Assembly: GCF_000152945.2 (NCBI RefSeq)
Contig: NC_020830.1
Coordinates: forward strand, 1,312,501 to 1,376,500
DNA: 64,000 nt
Origin: Polaribacter sp. MED152
GTDB lineage: Bacteria > Bacteroidota > Bacteroidia > Flavobacteriales > Flavobacteriaceae
Reading direction: 5' to 3'
Shown here: in pieces, positions 10,702-19,273 of the stretch
How positions within the stretch are numbered: position 1 is the first letter of the stretch
How the letters are laid out: every line of letters starts with the position of its first letter
Position numbers and translations under genes: made by a program
Notes under the pieces: model-generated
Told to the model about the DNA's origin: nothing
Databases searched by the model: none
Seen by the model: the letters and a program-made list of their open reading frames with translations, nothing else

Positions 10702-12327
10702 ATGAGTAAAACAGCTGCTAAAACAAAAACTTCCTTATTCTCCTCTACAAATACATGGGAAGAACTTATTGAGGATAAAGATTTTGTTGCTGTTTTCTTG
10801 TCTGATGTTTTAGAAGATTACATCCAAAAACAACGTTGGTATGGAGGTAAATCTAGTAGGTTAAAATATATAGAATTAAGTGAATACTTTAGAATTCAAC
10901 AAAATGATGAAGTCTATTTTGGTTTAATTATCGAGGTAAATTTTGTTGAAGCATTTTATCATCATTACTTCTTACCAATATCTTTTGTTTCTGATGAAAA
11001 GTTTGCCACTGAAAGTAAAATTTTACCTATTCAATTAAAAAATCAAAAAGGATTTATTATTGATGCTATGCATTTAGAATCCTTTAGAAAAGTGGTTTAC
11101 CAAAGAATTAAAAACGCTTTACCTATAGATAAAACTCCAGTTCAATACCATAAAACTGAAGGTTTTGAATTTCCTGAATACAAGTCATCAAAATTTTTAG
11201 GGGCAGAACAAAGCAATACTTCTATAATTTATAATGACAATTATATTTTAAAATTCTTTAGAAGAATTTATGCAGATAAAAATCCTGATTATGAAATGAG
11301 CCGATTTTTATCACACAGAAAAGAATTTAGACATACTCCAAAATATTTAGGCAGTATAAATATTATTGATTCTGAAAATACTAATATTACTATTGGTCTA
11401 ATGCAAGAAATGGTTCCTAATAAAGGTGATGCTTGGGAGTATTTTTTAAAAGAAATTCATAAAATTTATAAAACCATAGATTATAAAGAAATTTCTTTTA
11501 AAGATTTACCAGATATTGAAATGTTTAGCAGAACTAAAATTTCTGATGTTGCTCCAGAAATCATAGATTGGATTGGTCTAAAACTACTATCTAAGGTTAA
11601 ACTTCTTGCGCAAAGAACTGCAGAAATGCATATTGCTTTGGGCTCAGAGTTTGAAGACACCTCCTTTACTCCTACTCGTTTTAATGGCGATTACACAGTT
11701 TGGTTAAAAAATAGATTGACGTATCAATTTCAAAATAGACTAAACTTAACAGAAAATAACCTACATAAATTAGAAGGCTATTCTTTAGAATTGGCTAAAG
11801 AGTTTCTAGAAAATAAGAACAATATTAGAAAACGATTGGTCAATTTTGATTGGACCAAGTTAAAGGGAGAACGTATTCGAATTCATGGAGATTATCACTT
11901 AGGGCAAATTCTTGTTCAAGATGATGATTTTTGTATTCTAGATTTTGAAGGTGAACCAGAAAGTACTATTAGAGATCGAAAAGTAAAACAACCACCATTA
12001 AAAGATGTTGCAGGTTTATTTCGTTCTTTTCATTATGCAATTTATTCTACAATATTTAATCATCAAGATGAATATAAATTAGAAAAAGAAACACTTTTTA
12101 AATTTGCAGAATTACTTTATAAATATTTTGTAGCTGTATTTTTAGAAACCTATAGAGCTGTCACACAAGAAAATAACCTTTCTATTGGCTACAGACACGA
12201 ACGCAGATTTTTATTAGAATATTGTTTATTAGAAAAAGCAATTTACGAGTTAGGTTATGAACTCAATTCAAGACCAAAATGGACTATAATTCCGTTAAAA
12301 GGTATTGCAAACATTATGAATTCATAA
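10702..12327 (+). CDS. maltokinase (Mak/Pep2 family), not fused to trehalose synthase
   Basis: Phosphorylates maltose to maltose-1-phosphate, the GlgE donor. The 541 residues show the maltokinase N-terminal cap (QKQRWYGGKSSRL), the aminoglycoside-phosphotransferase-like catalytic loop IHGDYHLGQILV and the metal-binding ILDFEGEPE, then LKDVAGLFRSFHYAI. These match mycobacterial Mak. In many bacteria this domain is fused to, or adjacent to, TreS, which makes maltose from trehalose. Here no TreS lies in the window, so maltose must come from glucan breakdown or a distant gene. It begins 6 bp after glgE and ends 4 bp before glgB. Confidence 0.9.
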   Translation: MSKTAAKTKTSLFSSTNTWEELIEDKDFVAVFLSDVLEDYIQKQRWYGGKSSRLKYIELSEYFRIQQNDEVYFGLIIEVNFVEAFYHHYFLPISFVSDEKFATESKILPIQLKNQKGFIIDAMHLESFRKVVYQRIKNALPIDKTPVQYHKTEGFEFPEYKSSKFLGAEQSNTSIIYNDNYILKFFRRIYADKNPDYEMSRFLSHRKEFRHTPKYLGSINIIDSENTNITIGLMQEMVPNKGDAWEYFLKEIHKIYKTIDYKEISFKDLPDIEMFSRTKISDVAPEIIDWIGLKLLSKVKLLAQRTAEMHIALGSEFEDTSFTPTRFNGDYTVWLKNRLTYQFQNRLNLTENNLHKLEGYSLELAKEFLENKNNIRKRLVNFDWTKLKGERIRIHGDYHLGQILVQDDDFCILDFEGEPESTIRDRKVKQPPLKDVAGLFRSFHYAIYSTIFNHQDEYKLEKETLFKFAELLYKYFVAVFLETYRAVTQENNLSIGYRHERRFLLEYCLLEKAIYELGYELNSRPKWTIIPLKGIANIMNS

Positions 12328-12331
12328 AATT

Positions 12332-14239
12332 ATGGCAAAAACAAAAGTACACAGTCTTTTCACAGAATTTGATATAGATCTTTTTAAGGCTGGTAAACAT
12401 TATAGATTATACGAAAAATTTGGATCGCACATTATCACTGTTGATAATGAAGTAGGTACTTATTTTGCTGTTTGGGCTCCAAGTGCAAAAATGGTTTCTG
12501 TTATTGGTGATTTCAACTATTGGTTGGGAGATGAGCATCAATTAAATGTAAGATGGGATGGTAGTGGAATTTGGGAAGGCTTTATACCAGGTGTACAAAA
12601 AGGTGCTACTTATAAATATAGAATAGAAAATTCTGACAACAATACAAGAACAGAAAAAGCAGATCCATTTGCAAGAAGATGTGAACATCCTCCTAAAACT
12701 GCATCGCAAGTTTGGGATGATAATTACCAATGGAAAGATAAAAATTGGATGCAGAACAGAAAGAAAAACAATGCATTAGACGCACCATTTTCTGTTTATG
12801 AAGTTCACTTAGGCTCTTGGAAAAAACAAGTAGAAGAGAATAGATTTTTAAGTTATATAGAGCTAGCAGATGAACTAGTTGCCTATGTAAAAGAGATGAA
12901 TTTTACTCATGTAGAATTTATGCCAATTATGGAATATCCTTACGATCCAAGTTGGGGATATCAACTCACAGGTTATTTTGCACCCACTTCACGTTTTGGA
13001 TATCCAGATGAATTTAAACAATTGGTAGACACTTTTCACGAAAATGGAATTGGAGTATTATTGGATTGGGTTCCCTCTCACTTTCCTTCAGATGATCATG
13101 GTTTAGGCTTTTTTGATGGGTCTCATTTATACGAACATCCAGATAGAAGAAAAGGCTATCATCAAGATTGGAAAAGTTTAATTTTTAATTATGGTAGAAA
13201 TGAAATAAAGGCTTTTTTAATTAGTAATGCTATCTTTTGGTTAGATCATTATCATGCAGATGGTTTAAGAGTAGATGCAGTAGCATCAATGTTATTTTTA
13301 GATTATTCTAGAGAAGAGGGCCAATGGGAACCAAATATTTATGGAGGAAGAGAATATTTAGAGGCTATAGATTTTATAAAGGATATGAATGCTGCAGTCT
13401 ATGAAGCTTTTCCAGATGTACAAACCATTGCAGAAGAATCTACTTCTTTTCCAAAAGTTTCCAGACCAATTTATGATGGTGGATTAGGCTTTGGTATGAA
13501 ATGGATGATGGGTTGGATGCACGATACTTTAGGCTACTTTCAGAAAGAACCTATTTACAGAAAACATCATCAAAATGAATTAACTTTTGGGTTAAATTAT
13601 GCCTTCTCAGAAAATTTTATGCTTCCTCTTTCACATGATGAAGTAGTATATGGTAAAAATTCTATTGTAGATAAAATGCCAGGAGATGAATGGCAAAAGT
13701 TTGCAAATCTTCGTTTACTTTATAGTTTTATGTACACACATCCTGGAACCAAATTATTATTTCAAGGGGGTGAATTTGGTCAAACTTCAGAATGGAATTT
13801 TGAAGGTAGTTTAGACTGGCATTTACTAAATTATGAGGTGCATAAAGGTGCTCAAACCCTAGTAAAAGATTTAAACAAGCTATACAAAACAGAACCTGCC
13901 TTATTCGAAAAACAATTCAGTCATGAAGGTTTTGAGTGGATAGATCATTCAGATCATCAAAACTCTGTTATGACTTATGTTAGAAAAGGTAATAAAGAAA
14001 AAGATAATCTACTAGTTATTTTAAACTTTACACCAATTCCTAGAAATGACTATAGAATAGGTTTGCCAAAAAAGGGGACTCTTATAGAGGTCTTTAATAG
14101 TGATGCAAAAAAATACAATGGTACAGGAGATTTTGAAACAAGTAATTTAACTTCAGACGCTAAAGAATGGAATGGTAGAGAAAACTCAATTGCCATTAAC
14201 TTGCCTCCTCTAGCTATGCTTGCATTTAAATACAAATAA
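12332..14239 (+). CDS. glgB: 1,4-alpha-glucan branching enzyme
   Basis: Introduces alpha-1,6 branches into glucan. The 635 residues comprise a CBM48 module (about 35-120, VGTYFAVWAPSAKMVSVIGD) and a GH13_9 barrel. Catalytic residues are D315 in GLRVDAVASML and E368 in TIAEEST, with the same 53-residue spacing as E. coli D405/E458. The final histidine region is LPLSHDEVVYGK, and an all-beta C-terminal domain ends the protein. It closes the tight glg operon. Together with GlgE, branching enzyme yields the GlgE-type alpha-glucan. Confidence 0.97.
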   Translation: MAKTKVHSLFTEFDIDLFKAGKHYRLYEKFGSHIITVDNEVGTYFAVWAPSAKMVSVIGDFNYWLGDEHQLNVRWDGSGIWEGFIPGVQKGATYKYRIENSDNNTRTEKADPFARRCEHPPKTASQVWDDNYQWKDKNWMQNRKKNNALDAPFSVYEVHLGSWKKQVEENRFLSYIELADELVAYVKEMNFTHVEFMPIMEYPYDPSWGYQLTGYFAPTSRFGYPDEFKQLVDTFHENGIGVLLDWVPSHFPSDDHGLGFFDGSHLYEHPDRRKGYHQDWKSLIFNYGRNEIKAFLISNAIFWLDHYHADGLRVDAVASMLFLDYSREEGQWEPNIYGGREYLEAIDFIKDMNAAVYEAFPDVQTIAEESTSFPKVSRPIYDGGLGFGMKWMMGWMHDTLGYFQKEPIYRKHHQNELTFGLNYAFSENFMLPLSHDEVVYGKNSIVDKMPGDEWQKFANLRLLYSFMYTHPGTKLLFQGGEFGQTSEWNFEGSLDWHLLNYEVHKGAQTLVKDLNKLYKTEPALFEKQFSHEGFEWIDHSDHQNSVMTYVRKGNKEKDNLLVILNFTPIPRNDYRIGLPKKGTLIEVFNSDAKKYNGTGDFETSNLTSDAKEWNGRENSIAINLPPLAMLAFKYK

Positions 14240-14498
14240 AATAGTCCACTTTTTTATTGAAATAGTTTTAGAACAATATCAATTAAAAGTGGTTTTATTG
14301 CATTCTTCATAACCAAAACAAGTTATAATTGCGACTTCAAAAAAACTCTCATTTTTAAGGAAAAGAAATGCTATTCTATTTATTTTTAAATAAATAAGCA
14401 ATATTTTTACAACCAACAATGGTTTATTTATTGGTGCATTTCTACATTTAATAATGTTTTTTTTCACGTAAATACCATCAACATAATCCAAACATATT

Positions 14499-16904
14499 AT
14501 GATTGTAAATACAGAACTAGAACAAAAAGGAAATTTATTTCCAAACGAAATTATAAAATACAAAAAAGACGTAGACACACTTTATTTCACTACAAAAAAC
14601 AATGTGGTACTACAAGTTACAGTGGTTAGAGATAGTGTTATTCGTTTTAGATACTCAACAACAGGTAAATTCGAAAAGGATTTTTCTTATGGAGTAACAA
14701 TTCACGCATCTAGAGGATATAATTTTTTAAATGTTTCTGAAGATGAAACACATTATATTATAGTAACTTCTAAATTAGTGTGTAAAGTAGAAAAAGAAAG
14801 TTTACAAGTAAGCTTATTTGATGCTTTAGATATGAGTTTAATCAATGAAGATGAAATTGGTTTTCATTGGGAAGAAAGCTATGAATTTGGTGGTGATATC
14901 GTAAAAATGAGTAAGACTTGCCAAAAAGCAGAAAGTTTTTATGGTTTGGGTGATAAGCCTGTAGAAGTAAACATGAAAGGTAAGCGTTTTGAGAACTGGG
15001 CTACAGATTCTTACGCGTTTGGCAAACACACAGACCCTATTTATAAAGCCATTCCTTTTTATACAGCTATTCAAAATAATAAAGCTTATGGTATTTTCTT
15101 TGACAATACCTTTAAAACTCATTTTGATTTTGCACAAGAAAGAAGAAACGTAACAAGTTTCTGGGCTCAAGGAGGTGAAATGAATTATTATTTCATTTAC
15201 GGGCCAAAAATGGAAGATGTTGTTGCAAATTATACAGATTTAACTGGTAAACCTCATGCAATGCCACCTTTATGGGCATTAGGTTTCCATCAATGTAAAT
15301 GGAGTTATTATCCTGAAAGTAATGTAAAACAAATTACCAAGACATTTAGAGATTTACAAATACCATGTGATGCTATCTATTTAGATATTGATTATATGGA
15401 TGGCTTTAGATGTTTTACTTGGGATAAAAATCATTTTCCAGATCCTAAAAGAATGGTGAAAGAATTAGAGGATGATGGTTTTAAAACTGTAGTAATTATA
15501 GATCCAGGCATTAAAATTGATTTAGAATATGATGTTTTTAAAGAAGCTTTAGATAAAGATTATTTCTGTAAAAGAGCAGATGGCCCATACATGAAAGGTA
15601 AAGTTTGGCCTGGAGAATGTTATTTTCCAGATTATACCAAACCAGAAGTTAGAGAATGGTGGTCTGGTTTGTTTAAAGAACTAATAGAAGATATTGGTGT
15701 AAAAGGTGTTTGGAATGATATGAATGAGCCAGCTGTAATGGATGTACCTAACAAATCTTTTCCAAATGATGTAAGACATGATTATGATGGTAATCCTTGT
15801 TCTCACAGAAAAGCACACAATATTTATGGAACGCAAATGGCACGTGCAACCTATCATGGTTTAAAGAAATATGCATATCCAAAAAGACCATTTGTTATTA
15901 CAAGATCTGCTTATTCTGGCGCTCAAAGATATACCTCAACTTGGATGGGTGATAATGTTGCAACTTGGGAGCATTTATCTATTGCCAATAACCAAGCACA
16001 AAGAATGGCAATGTCTGGTTTTTCTTTTGCAGGTTCTGATATTGGTGGTTTTGCAGAACAACCACAAGGCGAATTATTTGCAAGATGGATTCAATTAGGA
16101 GTATTCCATGCCTTTTGTAGAGTACATTCTTCAGGAGATCATGGAGATCAAGAACCTTGGGTTTTTGGTGATGAGATTACAGATATTGTAAGAAAGTTCG
16201 TTGAATTAAGATATCAACTATTACCTTATTTATATACTGCTTTTTGGAATCATATTAATAATGGAACTCCAATTTTAAAATCTTTAGTATTATTTGATCA
16301 AGAAGATGTACATACCCATTACAGAAGTGATGAGTTTATTTATGGAGAACACATTTTAGTATGCCCTATTCAAGAGCCAAATGCCAAAGGTAGACGCATG
16401 TATATACCAAGAGGTAAATGGTATAATTTCTGGAACGATGAAGTTATAGAAGGTGGAAAAGAGTCTTGGGTAGATGCAGATCTAGATAGTATGCCAATTT
16501 TTATCAAAGAAGGAGCTGTAATACCTAAATATCCTGTTCAACAATATGTAGGTGAAAAGAAGTTCGATGCAATTACTTTAGATGTTTATTACAAAGTTGG
16601 TAAAGAAAAATCTAAATTATATGATGATGCACATGATGGTTACGATTATAAGAAAGGTAGATACAGTTTAAGAACGTTTAAAGTTACTGGTAAAAAGAAC
16701 GATTTTATACTAAATCAGCACAAAGAAGGTAAATTTGATGCCCCTTATAAAAACTTTAACATAGTAATTCACAACTTACCATTTAGAGTAACTTCTGTAC
16801 AAATTGATAATGTAGAAGTTGATTTAACTAAAATTTCACAAGATAAAAACCTAACAATCAGCATAGATAAAACGTTTACAGAATTGCATTTATTTGGTGA
16901 ATAA
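14499..16904 (+). CDS. GH31 alpha-glucosidase
   Basis: Hydrolyses alpha-glucosidic bonds from the non-reducing end. The 801 residues have a galactose-mutarotase-like N-domain, an (alpha/beta)8 barrel with nucleophile D407 in GVWNDMNEPAV and acid/base D485 in STWMGDNVATWEHL, and two C-terminal beta domains. No signal peptide is visible (starts MIVNTELEQKGNLFPNE), so it acts inside the cell. It follows glgB after 259 bp in the same direction, so it may have its own promoter. A role in recycling glucan or maltodextrin to glucose fits the neighbourhood but is inferred. Confidence 0.94.
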   Translation: MIVNTELEQKGNLFPNEIIKYKKDVDTLYFTTKNNVVLQVTVVRDSVIRFRYSTTGKFEKDFSYGVTIHASRGYNFLNVSEDETHYIIVTSKLVCKVEKESLQVSLFDALDMSLINEDEIGFHWEESYEFGGDIVKMSKTCQKAESFYGLGDKPVEVNMKGKRFENWATDSYAFGKHTDPIYKAIPFYTAIQNNKAYGIFFDNTFKTHFDFAQERRNVTSFWAQGGEMNYYFIYGPKMEDVVANYTDLTGKPHAMPPLWALGFHQCKWSYYPESNVKQITKTFRDLQIPCDAIYLDIDYMDGFRCFTWDKNHFPDPKRMVKELEDDGFKTVVIIDPGIKIDLEYDVFKEALDKDYFCKRADGPYMKGKVWPGECYFPDYTKPEVREWWSGLFKELIEDIGVKGVWNDMNEPAVMDVPNKSFPNDVRHDYDGNPCSHRKAHNIYGTQMARATYHGLKKYAYPKRPFVITRSAYSGAQRYTSTWMGDNVATWEHLSIANNQAQRMAMSGFSFAGSDIGGFAEQPQGELFARWIQLGVFHAFCRVHSSGDHGDQEPWVFGDEITDIVRKFVELRYQLLPYLYTAFWNHINNGTPILKSLVLFDQEDVHTHYRSDEFIYGEHILVCPIQEPNAKGRRMYIPRGKWYNFWNDEVIEGGKESWVDADLDSMPIFIKEGAVIPKYPVQQYVGEKKFDAITLDVYYKVGKEKSKLYDDAHDGYDYKKGRYSLRTFKVTGKKNDFILNQHKEGKFDAPYKNFNIVIHNLPFRVTSVQIDNVEVDLTKISQDKNLTISIDKTFTELHLFGE

Positions 16905-16928
16905 ATATTAGAAAAAATAAGTAAAAAG

Positions 16929-16999
16929 AGAGGCCTCCCTATTTATGGGGAGGCCTCTCCCTATTTATGGGGATTTTTCAAAATCACTATAAATAGGGA
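16929..16999. repeat. triple inverted-repeat array (operator-like)
   Basis: TCCCTATTTATGGGGA occurs twice in direct orientation (16936-16951 and 16958-16973, 22 bp apart). A third, inverted copy with two mismatches lies at 16984-16999. The first copy is the loop region of a perfect 11-bp inverted repeat (16929-16939 with 16948-16958). Copies two and three are the arms of a near-perfect 42-bp palindrome (16958-16999). The array ends exactly where the -33 element of the next promoter begins. It could be an activator/repressor binding array, or partly a terminator for the GH31 gene, since five T follow copy two. Confidence 0.65.
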
Positions 17000-17030
17000 T
17001 TGTTTCGTATGTTATAAAACTATACCTTTG
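17000..17030 (+). promoter_or_regulatory. promoter of candidate small RNA
   Basis: TTG (17000-17002), 20 nt, TACCTTTG (17023-17030) matches the Bacteroidota consensus. It abuts the repeat array on its upstream side, the usual position for activator contacts. No ORF of useful length follows (the first ATG is stopped after two more codons), so the product is probably RNA. Confidence 0.6.
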
Positions 17031-17035
17031 ATGTA

Positions 17036-17118
17036 TAATTAGTAAATACCCCAATTTACTATTGTGTAATTTTTTTGGCGAAAAAAAAGCGGATAAAGTT
17101 TTCTTTATTCGCTTTTTT
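17036..17118 (+). ncRNA. candidate small RNA with C-rich loop
   Basis: Predicted RNA of about 80 nt between the promoter at 17000-17030 and the terminator ending near 17118. It would fold into a 5' hairpin with a perfect 7-bp stem (17041-17047 with 17054-17060) exposing an ACCCCA loop, then a single-stranded U-rich linker, then an 11-bp terminator hairpin. This is the standard shape of trans-acting bacterial small RNAs, and C-rich loops often pair with purine-rich ribosome-binding regions. No family is recognised and expression is unproven. Confidence 0.45.
17081..17118. terminator. bidirectional Rho-independent terminator
   Basis: An 11-bp stem (17088-17098 with 17103-17113, one G-T pair, TTTT loop) is flanked by eight A on the left and six T on the right. 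It can end the candidate small RNA from the left and also the leftward transcript carrying the small ORF at 17276-17425. Confidence 0.8.
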
Positions 17119-17275
17119 CATTTTTAAACCTGTTTGGTAGTTTACTTCTTTTTTCTAGCAATTTTTAATTTTCATAGCAAAGTATTTTCTTTTTCATAGC
17201 CTAAATACTTTTCATAGCCTTCCTTTTTCTCTTTATTCTTTATTCTTTTTTCTTTTTTTTTTCTAACAATCAACT

Positions 17276-17425
17276 TTAAGAAATTTGCTTTTTCTTATTC
17301 TTAATATCTTTGTCTTTATTAAATGCTAAGGCAATTAATGCTACCTCTGTTAATAATAAAGCAATTTTTAATTTTTTACTCTTACTTACTGCAGCTGTTA
17401 AGCCTAATATTTTTGTTGCAATCAT
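17276..17425 (-). CDS. small hydrophobic protein, 49 aa, unrecognised
   Basis: Minus-strand ORF from ATG (17425) to TAA (17276). It starts MIATKILGLTAAVSKSKKLK, then a hydrophobic helix KIALLLTEVALIALAF (about 20-35) and a strongly basic tail rich in Asp/Lys (NKDKDIKNKKKQ). A -7 box TATCTTTG (complement of 17463-17470) lies about 37 nt upstream, though I find no TTG at the right distance. The terminator at 17081-17118 lies downstream. The segregated composition (basic, hydrophobic, charged tail) looks like a small membrane-associated protein. An overlapping rightward TTG-started ORF at 17310-17540 is less credible. No family recognised. Confidence 0.5.
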   Translation of the reverse strand: MIATKILGLTAAVSKSKKLKIALLLTEVALIALAFNKDKDIKNKKKQIS

Positions 17426-17523
17426 GCTAATCGTTTTTAGTGGTTGTTTCTTTTTCTTGATTCAAAGATACCACTGCAATACAATTTGTATTAATGCAAA
17501 CGAATTAAAAAGTAACTCAAATA

Positions 17524-17554
17524 AAAAACCTCGAAAATAAATTTCGAGGTTTTT
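17524..17554 (-). terminator. Rho-independent terminator after prfA
   Basis: AAAAACCTCGAAA and its complement (17524-17536 with 17542-17554) form a 13-bp stem with a 5-nt loop. Reading leftward it follows the prfA stop by about 25 nt and ends in a run of T. Confidence 0.85.
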
Positions 17555-17578
17555 CAATATCATTTTGGTTAATAAATT

Positions 17579-18655
17579 TTAAATACCATCACCTAATTCC
17601 TTCAATTTCTCTGTGTTTTCAGCTAACATTAATTCATCAATAATTTTTTGAATATCACCATTCATAATATTTGGCAAATCATATAAAGATAAACCAATTC
17701 TATGGTCTGTAACTCTACCTTGTGCATAATTGTACGTTCTAATTTTTGCACTTCTATCTCCAGAAGAAACCATAGAACCACGTTTCAAAGCATCTTCTGC
17801 TTGTTTCTTAGCCAACTCCATATCGTATAAACGAGACCTTAAAACTTTAAAAGCTTTCTCTTTATTTTTATGCTGCGACTTCTGATCTTGACATTGAGCC
17901 ACCAACCCTGTTGGAATGTGAGTTAAACGTACTGCTGAGTATGTTGTATTTACAGACTGACCTCCAGGACCTGATGAACAGAAAAAATCTATTCTTACAT
18001 CTTTTGGATTTATCTCTACATCAAATTCTTCTGCTTCTGGAAAAACCATACAAGTTGCTGCAGAAGTATGCACTCTACCTTGTGTTTCTGTTTGTGGCAC
18101 CCTTTGTACACGATGCACACCAGCTTCGAACTTTAATATTCCATACACATCATCGCCATTAACCTCGAACTGAATTTCTTTAAAACCACCATTTGTACCT
18201 TCTGAATAATCTACAGTAGAAACTTTCCAACCTTTGCTTTCGCAATATTTGGTATACATTCTAAATAAATCTCCTGCAAAAATACTTGCCTCATCTCCTC
18301 CTGTTCCTGCACGTAATTCTACAACTGCATTTTTTGCATCTTCAGGATCTTTTGGTATCAGTAAAAATTTAATTTCTTCTTCTAATTCAGGTATTCTAGT
18401 ATTGGCTTCTTCCATTTGCATCTTTGCCATTTCTGTCATTTCTGCATCAGAGCCATCAGCAATAATTTCTTTTGCTTCTTCAATATTGTTCATTAAGGTT
18501 TGATATTCATCACCCTTTTTTACAACATCTCCTAAATCTTTATATTCTTTCATCAATTGCGCATAACGCTTTTGATCCATGATAATTTCTGGTTGTATAA
18601 TTAAATCAGAAACCTCATCATAACGTTGCTTAACAATTCTTAACTTATCTACCAT
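17579..18655 (-). CDS. prfA: peptide chain release factor 1
   Basis: Recognises UAA and UAG stop codons and triggers peptide release. The 358 residues match the family (E. coli 360). The catalytic GGQ loop is in [20 protein letters not shown], and the stop-codon recognition loop reads [14 protein letters not shown], with a PxT tripeptide (here PQT) as in RF1, not the SPF of RF2. The N-terminal helical domain and C-terminal [14 protein letters not shown] complete the fold. A monocistronic transcript is likely, with the terminator just downstream. Confidence 0.97.
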   Translation of the reverse strand: MVDKLRIVKQRYDEVSDLIIQPEIIMDQKRYAQLMKEYKDLGDVVKKGDEYQTLMNNIEEAKEIIADGSDAEMTEMAKMQMEEANTRIPELEEEIKFLLIPKDPEDAKNAVVELRAGTGGDEASIFAGDLFRMYTKYCESKGWKVSTVDYSEGTNGGFKEIQFEVNGDDVYGILKFEAGVHRVQRVPQTETQGRVHTSAATCMVFPEAEEFDVEINPKDVRIDFFCSSGPGGQSVNTTYSAVRLTHIPTGLVAQCQDQKSQHKNKEKAFKVLRSRLYDMELAKKQAEDALKRGSMVSSGDRSAKIRTYNYAQGRVTDHRIGLSLYDLPNIMNGDIQKIIDELMLAENTEKLKELGDGI

Positions 18656-18835
18656 CTTCTACTCTTTTCTTGGTTTGCGAATTTACAATTTTTATAGGAA
18701 TTATTTTTTATTATCATTTAACTATATTTGATTGTCCATGGATTATAATTATGCTTGCTTTCGTTTTTGAAGAGGATAAAATGGTTGCATATATTCTTTT
18801 GTAAATCTAAACCGATAACTAAATATACAACCTTA

Positions 18836-19273
18836 ATGTATAAAAGATGTTTGCTTTTTTATGTGATACTCATGAGTTTTAGTTTTTGCACTGACAATAA
18901 AAACCATGAATACCCAAATTTTTTAATTGGAAAATGGAAGCGTGTTAATGACAAACCCAATCAGCAAACCTTTGAAATTTGGAATAGCGACCTAAAAGGA
19001 ACTGGTTATACCATTTCTGAAGGCAATAAAATATTTGAGGAACAATTAGAATTTGAGCAAATACAAGATACTTTGCATTTAAAAGTGACTGGTGTTAATG
19101 AAGTTGCAACTTATTTTAAATTCACAAATCAAACAGACTCCTCATTTACCTGCGAAAACCAGAAAAATGATTTTCCGAAAAAAATTAAATACTGGTTAAA
19201 AAATGACACACTTAAAGCACTAATTTCTTCTGAAGAATTTGCAATAAATTTTAGCTTTGTTTCAGTACAGTAA
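18836..19273 (+). CDS. lipocalin-like (DUF6265-like) probable lipoprotein
   Basis: Start chosen at the ATG giving MYKRCLLFYVILMSFSFC, a signal peptide ending in a possible lipobox cysteine (C18). An upstream TTG at 18755 would add 27 residues that spoil the signal peptide. The mature part has FLIGKWKRVNDKPNQQTFEIW, a pattern of beta-strands with a GxW near the start, resembling DUF6265 or lipocalin-like domains. I assign the family only tentatively. A -7 box TATATTTG is at 18723-18730. The 3' end overlaps the convergent kinase gene by 23 bp. Function unknown; likely a periplasmic or outer-membrane lipoprotein. Confidence 0.75.
   Translation: MYKRCLLFYVILMSFSFCTDNKNHEYPNFLIGKWKRVNDKPNQQTFEIWNSDLKGTGYTISEGNKIFEEQLEFEQIQDTLHLKVTGVNEVATYFKFTNQTDSSFTCENQKNDFPKKIKYWLKNDTLKALISSEEFAINFSFVSVQ

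Noticed and set aside
14279..14578. 99-residue minus-strand ORF before the GH31 gene
   Set aside because: It overlaps the start of the GH31 coding region and has the composition of translated AT-rich DNA, with no recognisable domain.
17172..17225. Three copies of a short TTTTCATAGC motif
   Set aside because: The copies are short, imperfect and irregularly spaced in a pyrimidine-rich tract. I see no array or hairpin that would make them a CRISPR or defined repeat element.
17310..17540. 76-residue rightward ORF with TTG start
   Set aside because: It has a weak start, no promoter, and its end runs into the prfA terminator hairpin. The opposite-strand 49-residue ORF has ATG, a -7 box and a terminator, so I kept that one.
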